From Candidatus Streptomyces philanthi (lineage in GTDB: Bacteria; Actinomycetota; Actinomycetes; Streptomycetales; Streptomycetaceae): 64,000 bases of DNA. The DNA lies in assembly GCA_018114805.1 (NCBI GenBank), contig CP073042.1, positions 372,001 to 436,000 on the forward strand, written 5' to 3'. Below, piece after piece: positions 1 to 9,694 of this stretch. The notes beneath the pieces were generated by a model. That model had not been told where the DNA came from. It saw only the letters and a list, made by a program, of their open reading frames with translations, and searched no databases. Within the stretch, counting starts at the first letter, position 1. Each line of letters begins with the position of its first letter. A program made the position numbers and the translations under genes.

Positions 1-1092
1 CTCGACCTGATCGGCGTGGACACCGCGCGCACCGTACTCGAAGCGATGTACGCGGCCTCGCGCGACCGCCTGCACGCGCCCGCGCCCATCCTGGGCCAGC
101 TCAGCGAGGCCGGGCTGACCAGGTGCAAGGCGGGCCGTGGCTTCTACACGTACCAGGAGCCGGGCAGCGACGTGCTGGTGGCGGACGCGCAGACGCCCCG
201 TCCCCCGGAAGCCGCCGTCGAGCCGGGCGGTTCGCGTCCGGTCGACGCGGTGGGCGTGGCCGGTTCGGGCACCATGGCCAGCGGCATCGCCGAGGTGTTC
301 GCCGCCTCCGGGTTCCGGGTGGTGCTCGCCGCCCGGAGCCTGGCCAAGGCCGAGCGGGCGGTGGCGCGGATATCCGGGTCGCTGGCCCGGTGGGTATCCA
401 AGGGGCGGCTGAGTGAAGAGGCGCGGGAGGCGGCGATGGCCCGGATCACCGTGGCCGACTCGCTGGAGGCGTTCGCCGACGTGGACCTGGCCGTGGAGGC
501 GGTGGCCGAGGACCTGGCGGTCAAGCGACGGCTCTTCCAGACGCTGGACGAGGTCTGCAAGCCAGGCGCGGTGCTGGCCACGACGACCTCCTCGTTGCCG
601 GTCATCTCCCGCGCCCGCGCGACCTCCCGGCCGGGCGACGTGATCGGGATGCACTTCTTCAACCCGGCGCCGGCCACGAGGTTGGTGGAGGTGGTGCGCA
701 CCGTGCTGACCTCCGACGCGACGCACGCCAGCGTCCGCGCGGTGTGCGCCGCGATCCGCAAGCACCCGGTGGACTGCGGGGACCGGGCCAGCTTCATCGT
801 GAACGCGTTGCTGTTCCCGTACCTGAACAACGCCGTGAAGATGGTGCAGGAGCACTACGCGACGCCGGACGACATCGACGCCGCGATGAAGTGGGGCGGC
901 GGCTATCCGATGGGCCCCTTCGAACTCCTCGACGTCGTCGGCCTCGACGTGTCGCTGGCCATCGAGAAGGTGCTGCACCGCGAGTTCCGCGACCCCGGGC
1001 TCGCGCCCGCCCCGCTGCTCGAACACCTGGTGGCGGCGGGCTGCCTCGGCCAGAAGACGGGCCGCGGCTTCCGCGAGCATGCGAGGGGCTGA
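1..1092 (+). CDS. 3-hydroxyacyl-CoA dehydrogenase (two-domain, 5' end outside window)
   Basis: Oxidises (S)-3-hydroxyacyl-CoA (here probably 3-hydroxybutyryl-CoA) with NAD+/NADP+. The reading frame is open from base 1, so the gene starts upstream. What is visible is the end of one C-terminal 3HCDH domain (LDLIGVDTAR up to GRGFYTY), then a complete second copy: Rossmann motif GVAGSGTMASGIAEVF at about 265-310, the Glu-containing VEAVAED segment, the catalytic-His motif GMHFFNPAP at about 646-672, and a second C-terminal domain (GPFELLDVVGLD ... GQKTGRGF). The tandem 3HCDH arrangement is seen in the actinobacterial enzyme next to ccr. It precedes the TetR gene and ccr in the same direction, which suggests it feeds the ethylmalonyl-CoA pathway by making or using acetoacetyl-CoA/3-hydroxybutyryl-CoA. 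Family assignment is secure; the exact substrate is inferred from neighbours. Confidence 0.9.
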   Translation, partial: LDLIGVDTARTVLEAMYAASRDRLHAPAPILGQLSEAGLTRCKAGRGFYTYQEPGSDVLVADAQTPRPPEAAVEPGGSRPVDAVGVAGSGTMASGIAEVFAASGFRVVLAARSLAKAERAVARISGSLARWVSKGRLSEEAREAAMARITVADSLEAFADVDLAVEAVAEDLAVKRRLFQTLDEVCKPGAVLATTTSSLPVISRARATSRPGDVIGMHFFNPAPATRLVEVVRTVLTSDATHASVRAVCAAIRKHPVDCGDRASFIVNALLFPYLNNAVKMVQEHYATPDDIDAAMKWGGGYPMGPFELLDVVGLDVSLAIEKVLHREFRDPGLAPAPLLEHLVAAGCLGQKTGRGFREHARG

Positions 1093-1281
1093 ACCAGGGG
1101 GCGTTGAGAGAGCCGAGGTCACTGGGGCCAAAGGGGAGACGGGGGGTGCCGCCGCGGCCAGAGCGGGAGCGGCGTCCCCCACCGGGGCGCGAACGGGGGG
1201 TGGGGCGGGCTGCTGGAACCGAGCGGCGACCCGCCCCACGGCGGTCCCGGAGCCTGGGGCGCAGTCCTGCCCCCGGAAAAA

Positions 1282-2118
1282 ATGCAGTACGTTCCCCCCA
1301 TGGCCCAGCCCGTAAAGTCCGCCCGTCACCAGCGATCCACCGCAGGCAAGACGTCCGACGGCGCCGAGAGCGCCAGCAGCCGGCGCGCCGCCGCTCAGCG
1401 ACTCACCATGCGTCGCAAGCTCGCGGCCGCCGCCATGGACCTCTTCGCGGCCAAGGGCTACGAGGCGACGACGGTCGACGAGATCGCCGCCCGGGCGGGC
1501 GTCGCCCGCAGGACCTTCTTTCGGCACTTCCGCTCCAAGGAAGAGGCCATCTTCCCGGACCACGACGACACCCTGGTGCGCGCCGAGGCAGTGTTGGAGG
1601 CCGCCCCCGCGCACGAGCACCCGCTCGACACGGTCTGCCGGGGCATCAAGGAGGTCATGAGGATGTACGCGGCCGACCCCGAGGTATCCGTGGCCCGCTA
1701 CCGGCTGACCCGCGAGGTGCCGACCCTGCGAGAGGCGGAGATCGCCTCGGTCGCCCGCTACGAGCGGCTGTTCACGCGTTACCTGCTCGGCCACTTCGAC
1801 GAGACGGCGCACCGGGACGGCAACGACGATCCGCTGCTGGCCGAGGTGGCCGCCTCCGCCGTGGTCACCGCCCACAACCACGTGCTCAGGCGCTGGCTGC
1901 GCGCCGAGGGCAAGGGCGAAGTGGAGGCGCAGCTCGACCACGCGTTCGCGATCGTGCGCAAGACGTTCGGCACCGGCTTCGGCGCCTACCGGCCGAGCAC
2001 CGAGCGGCCCGCCACGCTGGCCTCGACGGACGGTCAGGTGCTGGTGGCCGTGACGCGTACGGACGCGCCGCTGGCCGATGTACTGCGCGCCATCGAGAAG
2101 GCCATCCAGCAGGACTGA
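1282..2118 (+). CDS. TetR/AcrR family transcriptional regulator
   Basis: A 278-residue regulator with an N-terminal TetR DNA-binding domain. The helix-turn-helix is clear at about residues 45-90 (AAMDLFAAKGYEATTVDEIA then GVARRTFFRHFRSKEEAIF). The rest is an all-helical ligand/dimer domain that I cannot assign to a ligand. ATG 1282 is preceded by GGAA at close range; an alternative ATG at 1300 removes six residues and has no better ribosome site. It lies between the hydroxyacyl-CoA dehydrogenase and ccr and is followed by its own terminator-like hairpin. From its position the likely target is the ccr promoter downstream, where a palindrome sits in the promoter spacer. A local regulator of the ethylmalonyl-CoA genes is inference. 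Confidence 0.88.
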   Translation: MQYVPPMAQPVKSARHQRSTAGKTSDGAESASSRRAAAQRLTMRRKLAAAAMDLFAAKGYEATTVDEIAARAGVARRTFFRHFRSKEEAIFPDHDDTLVRAEAVLEAAPAHEHPLDTVCRGIKEVMRMYAADPEVSVARYRLTREVPTLREAEIASVARYERLFTRYLLGHFDETAHRDGNDDPLLAEVAASAVVTAHNHVLRRWLRAEGKGEVEAQLDHAFAIVRKTFGTGFGAYRPSTERPATLASTDGQVLVAVTRTDAPLADVLRAIEKAIQQD

Positions 2119-2195
2119 ACACACCCGCACACCACGGGCCTCTCGCTGAACCCACCAGGAACACGCAGCGAGCACGCCCGCTGGCACAGCGCGAC

Positions 2196-2217
2196 GGCCG
2201 CCCCACACGGGGCGGCC
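2196..2217 (+). terminator. terminator-like hairpin after the TetR gene
   Basis: A perfect 9-bp stem (GGCCGCCCC / GGGGCGGCC) with an ACAC loop is followed by CGTTGTTG. It lies about 80 bp after the TetR stop and upstream of the ccr promoter candidate, so it probably separates the two transcripts. Confidence 0.6.
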
Positions 2218-2279
2218 CGTTGTTGCTCATGCGTGCACCGTGGATGACAAGTGAGAGAAATTGTTGGCACCCAGTGTCT

Positions 2280-2308
2280 TGTCGAGTGGCACGCGGTGCC
2301 ATACGTTG
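2280..2308 (+). promoter_or_regulatory. candidate ccr promoter with palindrome in spacer
   Basis: TTGTCG (2280-2285) and TACGTT (2303-2308) are separated by exactly 17 bp, a good fit to a vegetative sigma-factor promoter. The spacer holds a perfect palindrome, TGGCAC-GCG-GTGCCA (2288-2302), directly between -35 and -10, where a bound repressor would block polymerase. The TetR gene just upstream is the obvious candidate ligand. No start site is known, so the promoter call rests on sequence alone. Confidence 0.5.
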
Positions 2309-2559
2309 TGAGTGTCCGGGCGGCCGGCGCGTAAAGACTCGTCGTGCGTCGGCTGTCCCCGCACCTTCCTCGCGCGCCCGGACGCCTGCGTCACAGGCAC
2401 TCTCGCGCCGCATCGCCGCGCGGCCCCCGCCACAAGCGGGGCCGAAGCGAAGCGGCGCCCGCACCGCCACCCGTCAGCACCGCCGAACCGACGGCACGCA
2501 TCCCCACCGAACCCCAGCGTTCCCTCAAGCGTCCCCAAACGCTTCGCCGGAGGCCCACG

Positions 2560-3897
2560 ATGAACGAAATCCTGGACGCGATCCTCGCTCCGGACAGCAC
2601 GTCCGCGGACTTCGCGGCCCTGCCGCTGCCCCCCTCGTACCGCGCGGTGACCGTGCACAAGGACGAGGCCGAGATGTTCGACGGCCTCCCCACCCGGGAG
2701 AAGGATCCGCGCAAGTCCCTGCATGTGGACGAGGTGCCGGTGCCCGAACTCGGCTCCGGTGAGGCGCTGGTCGCGGTGATGGCCAGCTCGGTGAACTACA
2801 ACTCCGTCTGGACCTCGATCTTCGAGCCCGTCTCGACCTTCCACTTCCTGGAGCGCTACGGCAAGCTCTCGCCGCTGGCCAAGCGGCACGACCTGCCGTA
2901 CCACGTCATCGGCTCCGACCTGGCGGGCGTCGTGTTGCGCACCGGTCCCGGCGTCAACGCCTGGCGGCCGGGCGACGAGGTCGTCGCGCACTGCCTGTCG
3001 GTCGAGCTGGAGTCGGCCGACGGGCACGACGACACGATGCTCGACCCCGAGCAGCGGATCTGGGGCTTCGAGACCAACTTCGGCGGCCTGGCCGAGATTG
3101 CCCTGGTCAAGTCCAACCAGCTCATGCCGAAGCCGGGCCACCTCAGTTGGGAGGAGGCCGCGTCCCCCGGCCTGGTGAACTCCACCGCCTACAGGCAGTT
3201 GGTCTCCCGCAACGGGGCCGGCATGAAGCAGGGCGACAACGTGCTGATCTGGGGCGCCAGCGGCGGCCTCGGCTCGTACGCCACGCAGTTCGCGCTCGCC
3301 GGCGGCGCCACCCCCATCTGTGTGGTCTCCAGCGACCAGAAGGCCGACATCTGCCGCGCGATGGGCGCCGAGGCGATCATCGACCGGAACGCGGAGGGCT
3401 ACCGGTTCTGGAAGGACGAGAACGCCCAGGAACCGCGCGAGTGGAAGCGGTTCGGCAAGCGCATCCGCGAGCTGACCGGCGGCGAGGACGTGGACATCGT
3501 CTTCGAGCACCCCGGACGCGAGACGTTCGGCGCCTCCGTCTACGTCACCCGCAAGGGCGGCACCATCGTCACCTGCGCCTCGACGTCCGGCTACACGCAC
3601 GAGTACGACAACCGCTACCTGTGGATGTCGCTGAAGAAGATCGTCGGCTCGCACTTCGCCAACTACCGCGAGGCATGGGAGGCCAACCGGCTGATCGCCA
3701 AGGGCAAGATCCACCCCACGCTGTCCAAGACCTACCGCCTGGACGAGACCGGCCAGGCCGCCTACGACGTGCACCGCAACCTCCACCAGGGCAAGGTCGG
3801 CGTCCTCGCCCTCGCCCCCGAGGAGGGCCTGGGCGTCCTCGACGAGGAACTGCGCGCCCGGCACATCGACGCGATCAACCGGTTCCGTGACGCGTAG
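2560..3897 (+). CDS. ccr: crotonyl-CoA carboxylase/reductase
   Basis: Reductively carboxylates crotonyl-CoA with CO2 and NADPH to (2S)-ethylmalonyl-CoA, the key step of the ethylmalonyl-CoA pathway and a source of unusual polyketide extender units. The 445-residue protein is an MDR-family enzyme with nucleotide-binding GASGGLGSYATQFA at about 233-246. The four residues known to bind CO2 in the Kitasatospora enzyme fall at identical positions here: Asn81 (VNYNSVWTS), Phe170-Glu171 (WGFETNFGG) and His365 (VGSHFANYR), so full carboxylase activity is expected. ATG 2560 is chosen over longer in-frame extensions because GGAGG (2549-2553) lies 6 bp upstream and the length matches the family. It is followed after 107 bp by meaA; that spacer is made of three 35-bp repeats. 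Confidence 0.97.
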   Translation: MNEILDAILAPDSTSADFAALPLPPSYRAVTVHKDEAEMFDGLPTREKDPRKSLHVDEVPVPELGSGEALVAVMASSVNYNSVWTSIFEPVSTFHFLERYGKLSPLAKRHDLPYHVIGSDLAGVVLRTGPGVNAWRPGDEVVAHCLSVELESADGHDDTMLDPEQRIWGFETNFGGLAEIALVKSNQLMPKPGHLSWEEAASPGLVNSTAYRQLVSRNGAGMKQGDNVLIWGASGGLGSYATQFALAGGATPICVVSSDQKADICRAMGAEAIIDRNAEGYRFWKDENAQEPREWKRFGKRIRELTGGEDVDIVFEHPGRETFGASVYVTRKGGTIVTCASTSGYTHEYDNRYLWMSLKKIVGSHFANYREAWEANRLIAKGKIHPTLSKTYRLDETGQAAYDVHRNLHQGKVGVLALAPEEGLGVLDEELRARHIDAINRFRDA

Positions 3898-3989
3898 CGG
3901 AACGGACGGACAGGCACAGCCGTGACGCGTAGCGGAGCGAACGAACAAGTACAGCCGCGACGCGTGAGCGCGCGGCGCGGACGGACACC
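3885..3989 (+). repeat. three 35-bp tandem direct repeats spanning the ccr stop codon
   Basis: Units at 3885-3919, 3920-3954 and 3955-3989 are in exact 35-bp register. Each starts CCGTGACGCGTAGCGG or a diverged version (unit 3: CCGCGACGCGTGAGCG). Unit 1 contains the last codons and stop of ccr (cgt gac gcg tag), so the array looks like a tandem duplication of the ccr 3' end. It fills almost all of the ccr-meaA spacer and ends just before the meaA ribosome site. Confidence 0.8.
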
Positions 3990-4004
3990 GAGGTACTCAC
4001 GCAT

Positions 4005-6059
4005 ATGACCGAGCGTCACAAGGACCGTCCGTGGCTGATGCGGACGTACGCCGGGCACTCCACCGCCGAGGCGTCCAACGCCCTCTACCGGCGCAACCTC
4101 GCCAAGGGCCAGACCGGTCTGTCGGTCGCGTTCGACCTGCCGACGCAGACCGGCTACGACCCCGACCACGTCCTGGCCCGCGGCGAGGTCGGCCGGGTCG
4201 GGGTGCCCGTCTCCCACCTGGGGGACATGCGGCGGCTGTTCCAGGACATCCCGCTGGAGCAGATGAACACCTCGATGACCATCAACGCCACCGCGATGTG
4301 GCTGCTGGCCATGTACCAGGTGGTGGCCGAGGAGCAGGGGCTCGGCCCGGAGGCGGTCGCCGGGCTCTCCGGCACCACGCAGAACGACATCGTCAAGGAG
4401 TACCTCTCCCGGGGCACGCACGTCTTCCCACCGGGCCCGAGCCTGCGCCTGACCACCGATCTGATCGCCTACTCGGTGCACCACATCCCCAAGTGGAACC
4501 CGATCAACATCTGCAGCTACCACCTCCAGGAGGCCGGGGCCACGCCCGTGCAGGAGATCGCGTACGCCATGAGTACGGCCATCGCCGTGCTCGACGCCGT
4601 ACGCGACTCCGGGCAGGTGCCGGCGGAGCGGTTCGGCGACGTGGTGGCGCGCATCTCGTTCTTCGTGAACGCGGGCGTGCGCTTCGTCGAGGAGATGTGC
4701 AAGATGCGCGCCTTCGGCCGCATCTGGGAGCGGATCACGCGCGAGCGGTACGGCGTGGACAACCCCAAGCAGCGCCGCTTCCGGTACGGCGTGCAGGTCA
4801 ACTCGCTGGGCCTGACCGAGGCGCAGCCGGAGAACAACGTCCAGCGGATCGTCCTGGAGATGCTGGCCGTCACCCTCTCCAAGGACGCCCGTGCCCGCGC
4901 CGTGCAGCTCCCGGCCTGGAACGAGGCGCTCGGCCTGCCTAGGCCCTGGGACCAGCAGTGGTCGCTGCGCATCCAGCAGGTGCTCGCGCACGAGAGCGAC
5001 CTGCTGGAGTACCCGGACATCTTCGAGGGCTCGCACGTCGTCGAGGCCAAGGTGGCGGAGCTGACCGCCACCGCGCTGGCCGAGATCGACCGCATCCAGG
5101 AGATGGGCGGCGCGATGGCCGCCGTCGAGTCGGGCTACCTCAAGTCGCAGCTCGTGGCCTCGCACGCGGAACGGCGGGCCCGGATCGAGGCGGGCGAGGA
5201 GCGGATCGTCGGCGTCAACTGCTACGAGAGCGCCGAGCCGAACCCGCTCACCGCCGACCTGGACACCGCGATCATGACGGTGGACCCGGCCAACGAGGCC
5301 CGGGTGGTCGCCGCGCTGCACCGCTGGCGCGACGAGCGCGACGAGCCGCGCGCCCAGGAGTCGCTGTCCGCGCTCAAGGCGGCGGCGGCCGGCACCGCCA
5401 ACCTGATGCCGGGGACGCTGGAATGCGTCCGGGCGGGGGTGACCACCGGCGAGTGGGCGTGGGCACTGCGGGACGTGTTAGGCGAGTACCGCGCCCCGAC
5501 CGGGGTCAGTGGCGCCCCGCTGGCGGTGGCGGCCGAACCAGGCAGCGCGCTCGGCGCCGTACGGGACAAGGTCGCCAAGACGGCGGCCGACCTCGGCGTG
5601 GGCAAGCTGCGGCTGCTGGTCGGCAAGCCCGGGCTCGACGGGCACAGCAACGGCGCGGAGCAGATCGCGGTACGGGCCAGGGACGCCGGGTTCGAGGTGA
5701 TCTACCAGGGCATCCGGCTCACGCCCGAGCAGATCGTGGCGGCGGCCTTCGCCGAGGACGTGCACTGCGTCGGCCTGTCGATCCTCTCCGGCTCGCACGC
5801 CGAACTGGTCCCGGACGTGCTCGCCAGGCTGCGCGAGGCCAGCGCCGGGAACGACACCGGGTACGACGGCCCGGCGGAGGCCCCCATTCCGGTGATCGTC
5901 GGCGGGATCATCCCGTCCGCGGACGCCACCGCGCTGCGCGCCGCCGGCGTCGCGGCCGTCTTCACCCCGAAGGACTTCGGAATCACCGAGATCATCGGCC
6001 GTATCGTGGATGAGATCCGTACAGCGAACCAGCTCGACCCCCTGGAGGCCACCGCATGA
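4005..6059 (+). CDS. meaA: ethylmalonyl-CoA mutase (coenzyme B12-dependent)
   Basis: Rearranges ethylmalonyl-CoA to methylsuccinyl-CoA, the step after Ccr. The 684-residue protein has the methylmalonyl-CoA mutase-type TIM barrel (about 1-510; SVAFDLPTQTGYDPDH near the start) fused to a C-terminal B12 domain. That domain has the DxHxxG motif LDGHSNG with the cobalt-ligand His547, then SILSGSH and VIVGGIIP. A single chain with the B12 domain attached is typical of MeaA/Ecm rather than two-subunit mutases. GAGG at 3990-3993 precedes ATG 4005. A TTA leucine codon (5478-5480, Leu492) is present, a rare codon in high-GC actinobacteria read by the bldA tRNA. The stop overlaps the next start (ATGA), so the lyase gene is translationally coupled. 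Confidence 0.95.
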   Translation: MTERHKDRPWLMRTYAGHSTAEASNALYRRNLAKGQTGLSVAFDLPTQTGYDPDHVLARGEVGRVGVPVSHLGDMRRLFQDIPLEQMNTSMTINATAMWLLAMYQVVAEEQGLGPEAVAGLSGTTQNDIVKEYLSRGTHVFPPGPSLRLTTDLIAYSVHHIPKWNPINICSYHLQEAGATPVQEIAYAMSTAIAVLDAVRDSGQVPAERFGDVVARISFFVNAGVRFVEEMCKMRAFGRIWERITRERYGVDNPKQRRFRYGVQVNSLGLTEAQPENNVQRIVLEMLAVTLSKDARARAVQLPAWNEALGLPRPWDQQWSLRIQQVLAHESDLLEYPDIFEGSHVVEAKVAELTATALAEIDRIQEMGGAMAAVESGYLKSQLVASHAERRARIEAGEERIVGVNCYESAEPNPLTADLDTAIMTVDPANEARVVAALHRWRDERDEPRAQESLSALKAAAAGTANLMPGTLECVRAGVTTGEWAWALRDVLGEYRAPTGVSGAPLAVAAEPGSALGAVRDKVAKTAADLGVGKLRLLVGKPGLDGHSNGAEQIAVRARDAGFEVIYQGIRLTPEQIVAAAFAEDVHCVGLSILSGSHAELVPDVLARLREASAGNDTGYDGPAEAPIPVIVGGIIPSADATALRAAGVAAVFTPKDFGITEIIGRIVDEIRTANQLDPLEATA

Positions 6060-7042
6060 GTGCCCACCCGTCCGCCGCCGCGCCGTCCGTGGACCGGCTG
6101 CGCCGGCGCCGCTCCTGCCTCGCCGTCCCCGGCAGCAACCCGCGGTTCCTGGAGAAGGCCCAGGGGCTCGCCGCCGACCAGGTGTTCCTGGACCTGGAGG
6201 ACGCGTGCGCGCCACTGGCCAAGGAGGGCGCGCGGCACACCATCGTGGACGCGCTGAACAACGGCGACTGGACCGGCAAGACCAGGGTGGTGCGGGTCAA
6301 CGACTGGACCACGCACTGGACCTACCGGGACGTCATCACCGTCGTCGAGGGCGCGGGACCCAACCTGGACTGCGTCATGCTGCCCAAGGTGCAGGACGCC
6401 CAGCAGGTGATCGCCCTGGACCTGCTGCTCACCCAGATCGAGAAGACGATGGGCTTCGAGGTGGGCCGGATCGGCATCGAGGCGCAGATCGAGAACGCCA
6501 GGGGCCTGGTCAACGTGGACGAGATCGCCGCCGCCTCGCCGCGCCTTGAGACCATCATCTTCGGGCCGGCCGACTTCATGGCCTCCATCAACATGAAGTC
6601 CCTGGTGGTCGGCGAGCAGCCGCCGGGCTACCCGGCCGACGCGCACCACTACATCCTCATGCGCATCCTGATGGCCGCCCGCGCGAACGACCTGCAGGCC
6701 ATCGACGGCCCATACCTCCAGATCAGGAACGTGGACGGGTACCGCGAGGTGGCCGGGCGCGCCGCAGCGCTCGGGTTCGACGGCAAGTGGGTGCTGCACC
6801 CGGGTCAGGTCGAGGCCGCCAACGAGGTGTTCTCGCCCTCGCAGGAGGACTACGACCACGCCGAGCTGATCCTCGACGCGTACGAGTGGTGCACCTCGGA
6901 GGCGGGCGGCAAGAAGGGTTCGGCGATGCTCGGTGACGAGATGATCGACGAGGCCAGCCGCAAGATGGCGCTGGTGATCGCGGGCAAGGGCCGGGCCGCG
7001 GGGATGACCCGCACCAGCAAGTTCGAGCCGCGCGCCGCCTGA
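6056..7042 (+). CDS. mcl: HpcH/HpaI-family CoA lyase, probable (3S)-malyl-CoA/beta-methylmalyl-CoA lyase
   Basis: Cleaves beta-methylmalyl-CoA to glyoxylate and propionyl-CoA and/or handles malyl-CoA, closing the ethylmalonyl-CoA pathway. The 328-residue protein belongs to the citrate-lyase beta-subunit/HpcH family: LAVPGSNPRFLEKA near the N terminus, substrate-phosphate Arg in VVRVND, metal-binding Glu in GIEAQIENARGL, and Asp in IIFGPADFMA. ATG 6056 overlaps the meaA stop by ATGA. Family and pathway context agree; which malyl-CoA species is preferred cannot be read from sequence. Confidence 0.88.
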   Translation: MSAHPSAAAPSVDRLRRRRSCLAVPGSNPRFLEKAQGLAADQVFLDLEDACAPLAKEGARHTIVDALNNGDWTGKTRVVRVNDWTTHWTYRDVITVVEGAGPNLDCVMLPKVQDAQQVIALDLLLTQIEKTMGFEVGRIGIEAQIENARGLVNVDEIAAASPRLETIIFGPADFMASINMKSLVVGEQPPGYPADAHHYILMRILMAARANDLQAIDGPYLQIRNVDGYREVAGRAAALGFDGKWVLHPGQVEAANEVFSPSQEDYDHAELILDAYEWCTSEAGGKKGSAMLGDEMIDEASRKMALVIAGKGRAAGMTRTSKFEPRAA

Positions 7043-7108
7043 CGCCCGGCCCCGCCCGCCCCCGGGCCCGCACCGGCCCGGGGGCGCCACTCCGGAGGGA
7101 TGAGCACC

Positions 7109-7660
7109 ATGCAGTTCGGCCGCACCTACGAGGAGTTCACGGTCGGCGACGTGTACAAGCACTGGCCCGGCAAGACGGTCACCGAGTACGACGACCACAT
7201 CTTCTGTCTGCTCACCATGAACCACCACCCGCTGCACCTGGACGCGAACTACGCCGAGCGGACGACCGACTTCGGCCGAAACGTCGTCGTCGGCAACTAC
7301 GTCTACTCGCTGCTGCTCGGCATGTCCGTCCCCGACGTCTCCGGCAAGGCGATCGCCAACCTGGAGGTCGAGTCGCTGCGGCACGTGGCGCCGACCTTCC
7401 ACGGCGACACGATCTACGGCGAGACGACGGTGCTGGACAAGACGCCGTCCCGGTCCAGGAGCGACCGCGGCATCGTGCACGTGGAGACCAGGGGCCACAA
7501 GCAGGACGGCACGCTCGTCTGCGTCTTCCGGCGCAAGGTCATCGTGCCGAACGCGACGTACGTGAAGGAGCGCGGCGGCGAGCAGCCCGGCCGTCCCGAA
7601 CCCCGCGAGCCCGCCCGGCCCGCCGCGCCCGCGCCGACCCCCGCGAACCAGGAGCAGTGA
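7109..7660 (+). CDS. mch: MaoC-like hydratase, probable mesaconyl-CoA hydratase
   Basis: Single hot-dog-fold hydratase of about 183 residues, expected to hydrate mesaconyl-CoA to beta-methylmalyl-CoA. The hydratase-2 type segment is visible near the N terminus (TMNHHPLHLDANYAE), followed by GNYVYSLLLGMSV. There are two possible ATGs, 7100 and 7109. GGAGGG (7094-7099) abuts the first but lies 9 bp from the second, so 7109 is preferred. The C terminus (after about residue 160) is an Ala/Pro-rich tail. The gene ends one base before the acyl-CoA dehydrogenase start. Proteobacterial Mch is about twice as long (double hot dog); the short form here matches the actinobacterial neighbourhood. Confidence 0.85.
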   Translation: MQFGRTYEEFTVGDVYKHWPGKTVTEYDDHIFCLLTMNHHPLHLDANYAERTTDFGRNVVVGNYVYSLLLGMSVPDVSGKAIANLEVESLRHVAPTFHGDTIYGETTVLDKTPSRSRSDRGIVHVETRGHKQDGTLVCVFRRKVIVPNATYVKERGGEQPGRPEPREPARPAAPAPTPANQEQ

Positions 7661-7661
7661 C

Positions 7662-8876
<1,215 letters not shown>

Positions 8877-9046
8877 TTGTCTGGTTCAGGGTGGTTTTTT
8901 CGAGAACTACATCACAGCCCGTCACCGGTCTTCAGCCACCGACTAGCCCTGGCGCTTGCCCAGTTGCCGCTCGCAACCGATACCATCCCCGAAAAGCCGC
9001 CGTCCCCTTTTTCGCTAAGCGGCACCCTCCGCTACGAAGGTCATTC

Positions 9047-9694
9047 ATGCCCCACAGCTCTTCCACCGCACCTCGCGCACGCGTACGCCTCGCGCGCGGA
9101 GCGTCGCCGTGGCTCCTTCCGACCGTCGCCACGGCGGCGGTGAGCCTGGCTCGCTCCCGTCGCTCAGGGCGCTGGGCTGCCGCCGCCGTGCCCGCCACCG
9201 CGCTCGCGGCGGGCATGCTGTGGTTCTTCCGTGACCCAGAGCGCGAGATCGCGCAGGGCCGGGTCATCTCTCCCGCCGACGGCGTGGTGCAGAGCATCAT
9301 GCCGTGGAAGGACGGACGGACCCGAGTCGCGATCTTCATGAGCCCGCTGAACGTCCACGTGAACCGCGCCCCGCTGGCGGGCACGGTGACCTCGGTCGAA
9401 CACATCCCCGGCGGGTTCGTCCCGGCGTTCAACAAGGAGAGCGAGAACAACGAGCGCGTTGTCTGGCACTTCGACACCGAACTCGGGGACATCGAGATGG
9501 TCCAGATCGCCGGCGCCGTCGCCCGCCGCATCGTGCCGTACGTGCCGCAGGGCACCAAGGTCGAGCAGGGCGAGCGGATCGGCCTGATCCGCTTCGGCTC
9601 GCGGATCGACATCTACCTGCCGGAAGGTGTCGAGACAGGGGTCGAGGTCGGCGAGACCACCACAGCGGGGGTGACTCGCCTTGACCGTAGTTGA
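9047..9694 (+). CDS. psd: phosphatidylserine decarboxylase (pyruvoyl type)
   Basis: Decarboxylates phosphatidylserine to phosphatidylethanolamine. The 215-residue proenzyme is of the short (archaeal/actinobacterial-like) class. The N-terminal region has a hydrophobic membrane segment (about 40-60), followed by FRDPERE, the motif SPADGVVQSI, MSPLNVHVNR, and the self-cleavage site FGSRIDIYLP near the C terminus, where Gly-Ser cleavage makes the pyruvoyl group from Ser. ATG 9047 has GAAGG six bases upstream; a longer in-frame start at 8891 would add 52 non-conserved residues and is rejected. The 3' end overlaps pssA by 14 bp, so the enzyme and its substrate-forming partner are coupled. Confidence 0.93.
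   Translation: MPHSSSTAPRARVRLARGASPWLLPTVATAAVSLARSRRSGRWAAAAVPATALAAGMLWFFRDPEREIAQGRVISPADGVVQSIMPWKDGRTRVAIFMSPLNVHVNRAPLAGTVTSVEHIPGGFVPAFNKESENNERVVWHFDTELGDIEMVQIAGAVARRIVPYVPQGTKVEQGERIGLIRFGSRIDIYLPEGVETGVEVGETTTAGVTRLDRS

Noticed and set aside
1282..2118. TetR gene as pathway regulator of the polyketide cluster
   Set aside because: More than 40 kb away and embedded in the ethylmalonyl-CoA genes.
744..2762. Very long Arg/Pro-rich open frame on the + strand
   Set aside because: Shadow of the dehydrogenase, TetR and ccr genes; composition is typical of an out-of-frame GC-rich translation.
2227..3948. Long antisense frame opposite ccr
   Set aside because: Mirror of a strongly coding gene; no motif, no ribosome site.
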